Shown here piece by piece: positions 4,470-5,327 of a stretch of DNA of 5,327 nt. The position numbers were made by a program, and so were the translations under genes. The stretch is from Candidatus Woesearchaeota archaeon (GTDB taxonomy: Archaea > Nanobdellota > Nanobdellia > Woesearchaeales > UBA525). The notes below the pieces were generated by a model. It was not told where the DNA came from. It did no database searches and saw nothing but the letters and a program-made list of their open reading frames with translations. Where the stretch lies: contig RFKA01000061.1 in assembly GCA_003694385.1 (NCBI GenBank), positions 1-5,327 of the forward strand, in the 5' to 3' direction. How positions within the stretch are numbered: position 1 is the first letter of the stretch; every line of letters starts with the position of its first letter.

Positions 4470-4928
4470 ATGGGCAAAGATATCGATGCGGTGCTCGCGC
4501 AATTGAACCTCCCCCAGCAGCGCGTCATGACGCGTCAAGCAGGGAGGGCGCGGCGCGTGCTCGCGTTCCTCGCCGATATCTTCATAGTAAATGCGTTCGT
4601 GCTGAGCCCGCTGAGCACAGTCGTACCTACGACGTTCACCCTCGGAGTAATCAGCAAAGAGTTGTACGCGGTGTTCACCGTGATGATGCTTATCTTCCTC
4701 GGGTACTTCTGGCTCCTCGAGTACGGGCTTGGGCAGACGCCGGGCCAGCTCCTCCTCGGGCTCGAGACGAGAGGAGTTACGTTCTGGCGCGGGCTTCTCC
4801 GGAATCTTCATTTCCTTCCCTTCATGCCCTTCCCATTCCTCTTACTCGTTGAGCCAATCGTGTTCTTCTTGAGCGGTGAGCGATTGCTCGCGCGCTGGAC
4901 AATGACAGAGACTATTGAGAGGCGGTAG
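4470..4928 (+). CDS. RDD-family membrane protein
   Basis: A 152-residue integral membrane protein. A soluble N-terminus (1-25) leads into RARRVLAFLADIFIV (26-40), the R...AF.xD signature that opens RDD domains. A second helix lies at about 66-84. LGQTPGQLLLGLETR (87-101) is the conserved T-x-G-x-x-LLGL loop, and a third helix lies at about 112-135. The final SGERLLARWTMTET (135-148) lines up with the usual 'L-x-D-R-x-x-x-T' end of the family, but has Ala where Asp is typical. The second characteristic aspartate is thus missing or moved. RDD proteins are poorly characterised; some have transport roles, so no substrate is assigned. GTG 4449 would add seven residues, but the promoter position favours ATG 4470. 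sppA begins 4 bases after the stop, so the two are probably one operon. Confidence 0.8.
   Translation: MGKDIDAVLAQLNLPQQRVMTRQAGRARRVLAFLADIFIVNAFVLSPLSTVVPTTFTLGVISKELYAVFTVMMLIFLGYFWLLEYGLGQTPGQLLLGLETRGVTFWRGLLRNLHFLPFMPFPFLLLVEPIVFFLSGERLLARWTMTETIERR
4917..4922 (+). promoter_or_regulatory. Shine-Dalgarno-like site for sppA
   Basis: GAGAGG lies inside the end of the RDD gene, 10 nt before ATG 4933. As the downstream gene of a tight pair, sppA would need such a site or coupling to the RDD gene, unlike the leaderless first genes here. Confidence 0.4.
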
Positions 4929-4932
4929 AATA

Positions 4933-5327
4933 ATGAAACAAACAAAAACGCAAGGCCTTGGGACGAAAGTCGCCCTTATCATCCTCGTCCTCTTCGGACT
5001 CGCAATCATCGCGAGCATCAGCGCAACCATCATCATGCTCTTTGGGAACGAGTACGAGCGCGGGAACATCGCCATCATCCCTCTCGAGGGTGTCATCGTG
5101 GCGGGCACGGAGACAGTATCAAGCGGGCTCATCACGAGTGACCGCGTCATCGATGACCTCGAGCGTGCCGAAGAAGATGATGGTGTACAGGGGATCATCC
5201 TCTTGATTAATAGTCCTGGTGGCAGCGCCGTCGCGAGCGATGAGATTGCAGCGAAGGTTTCCGCTCTTGAGAAGCCGGTCGCGGCAGTGATTCGTGAGGT
5301 GGGCGCGAGTGGCGCGTACTGGGTCGC
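4933..5327 (+). CDS. sppA: Signal peptide peptidase SppA, S49 family (3' truncated by window)
   Basis: A membrane-anchored serine protease that degrades signal peptides left in the membrane after secretion. About 131 N-terminal residues are present before the window ends. A short basic N-terminus (MKQTKTQGLGTK) is followed by one membrane helix (about 13-37), then GNIAIIPLEGVI (44-55), the standard first strand of the S49 fold. Next comes ILLINSPGGSAVASDEI (89-105), the near-invariant substrate-binding segment, and KPVAAVIREVGASGAYWVA (from 114). S126 in GASGAYW is the expected nucleophile. The general-base lysine lies in the missing part, so completeness of the active site cannot be checked. 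Length and motif order fit short, SppA-type single-domain enzymes as in Bacillus and archaea. It starts 4 bases after the RDD gene and probably shares its transcript. Along with LspA it suggests local grouping of signal-peptide handling functions. Confidence 0.93.
   Translation, partial: MKQTKTQGLGTKVALIILVLFGLAIIASISATIIMLFGNEYERGNIAIIPLEGVIVAGTETVSSGLITSDRVIDDLERAEEDDGVQGIILLINSPGGSAVASDEIAAKVSALEKPVAAVIREVGASGAYWV

Noticed and set aside
4958..5206. Ser-rich 82-codon plus-strand frame inside the sppA region
   Set aside because: It is out of frame with the S49 motifs of SppA, which runs from 4933 to the window end; the product is a low-complexity shadow.

Overview
The window reads as archaeal chromosomal DNA, probably from an uncultivated lineage of the DPANN type (inference, not provable here). 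The evidence is an unmistakable archaeal translation initiation factor aIF-1A on the minus strand, a helix-turn-helix/CBS regulator of an archaeal type, and A/T-rich TATA (box A) elements in front of almost every gene. In six cases the TATA element ends 22-24 nt before the start codon, the geometry expected for leaderless archaeal mRNAs. The sequence is fairly GC-rich, gene-dense and shows no mobile element, CRISPR array, rRNA or intact tRNA.

Layout. Bases 2-577: the C-terminal 191 residues of an unrecognised, largely helical protein cut by the window edge. 643-1188: an XRE-type regulator with two CBS domains. 1235-1678: a small acidic protein with four DPF motifs and a C-terminal coiled coil. 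1810-2307: a bacterial-type prolipoprotein signal peptidase (LspA) with its catalytic motifs intact. 2240-2632: a small HExxH (ImmA/IrrE, M78-like) zinc peptidase that overlaps the end of lspA and, tail to tail, the end of the next gene. 2571-3335 (minus): a four-helix membrane protein resembling the bestrophin-like DUF4239 group. 3461-3793 (minus): aIF-1A. 3849-4448: a lipobox protein. 4470-4928: an RDD-family membrane protein. 4933 to the window end: signal peptide peptidase SppA, truncated by the window edge. No stretch longer than 300 bases lacks a gene.

How the genes may work together. The theme is the cell envelope: LspA would remove signal peptides from lipoproteins, the lipobox protein is a candidate substrate encoded about 1.5 kb away, and SppA degrades released signal peptides in organisms where it has been studied. 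A bacterial-type LspA in an archaeal setting is the most notable gene-content observation, since archaea are generally described as lacking recognisable Lgt/LspA homologues. At the regulatory level, aIF-1A and the lipoprotein gene diverge from what looks like one shared, near-symmetric TATA box. The membrane-protein gene carries GAACCATT direct repeats just upstream of its TATA element. The promoter of the RDD-sppA pair is embedded in a 15-bp tandem duplication at the end of the lipoprotein gene.
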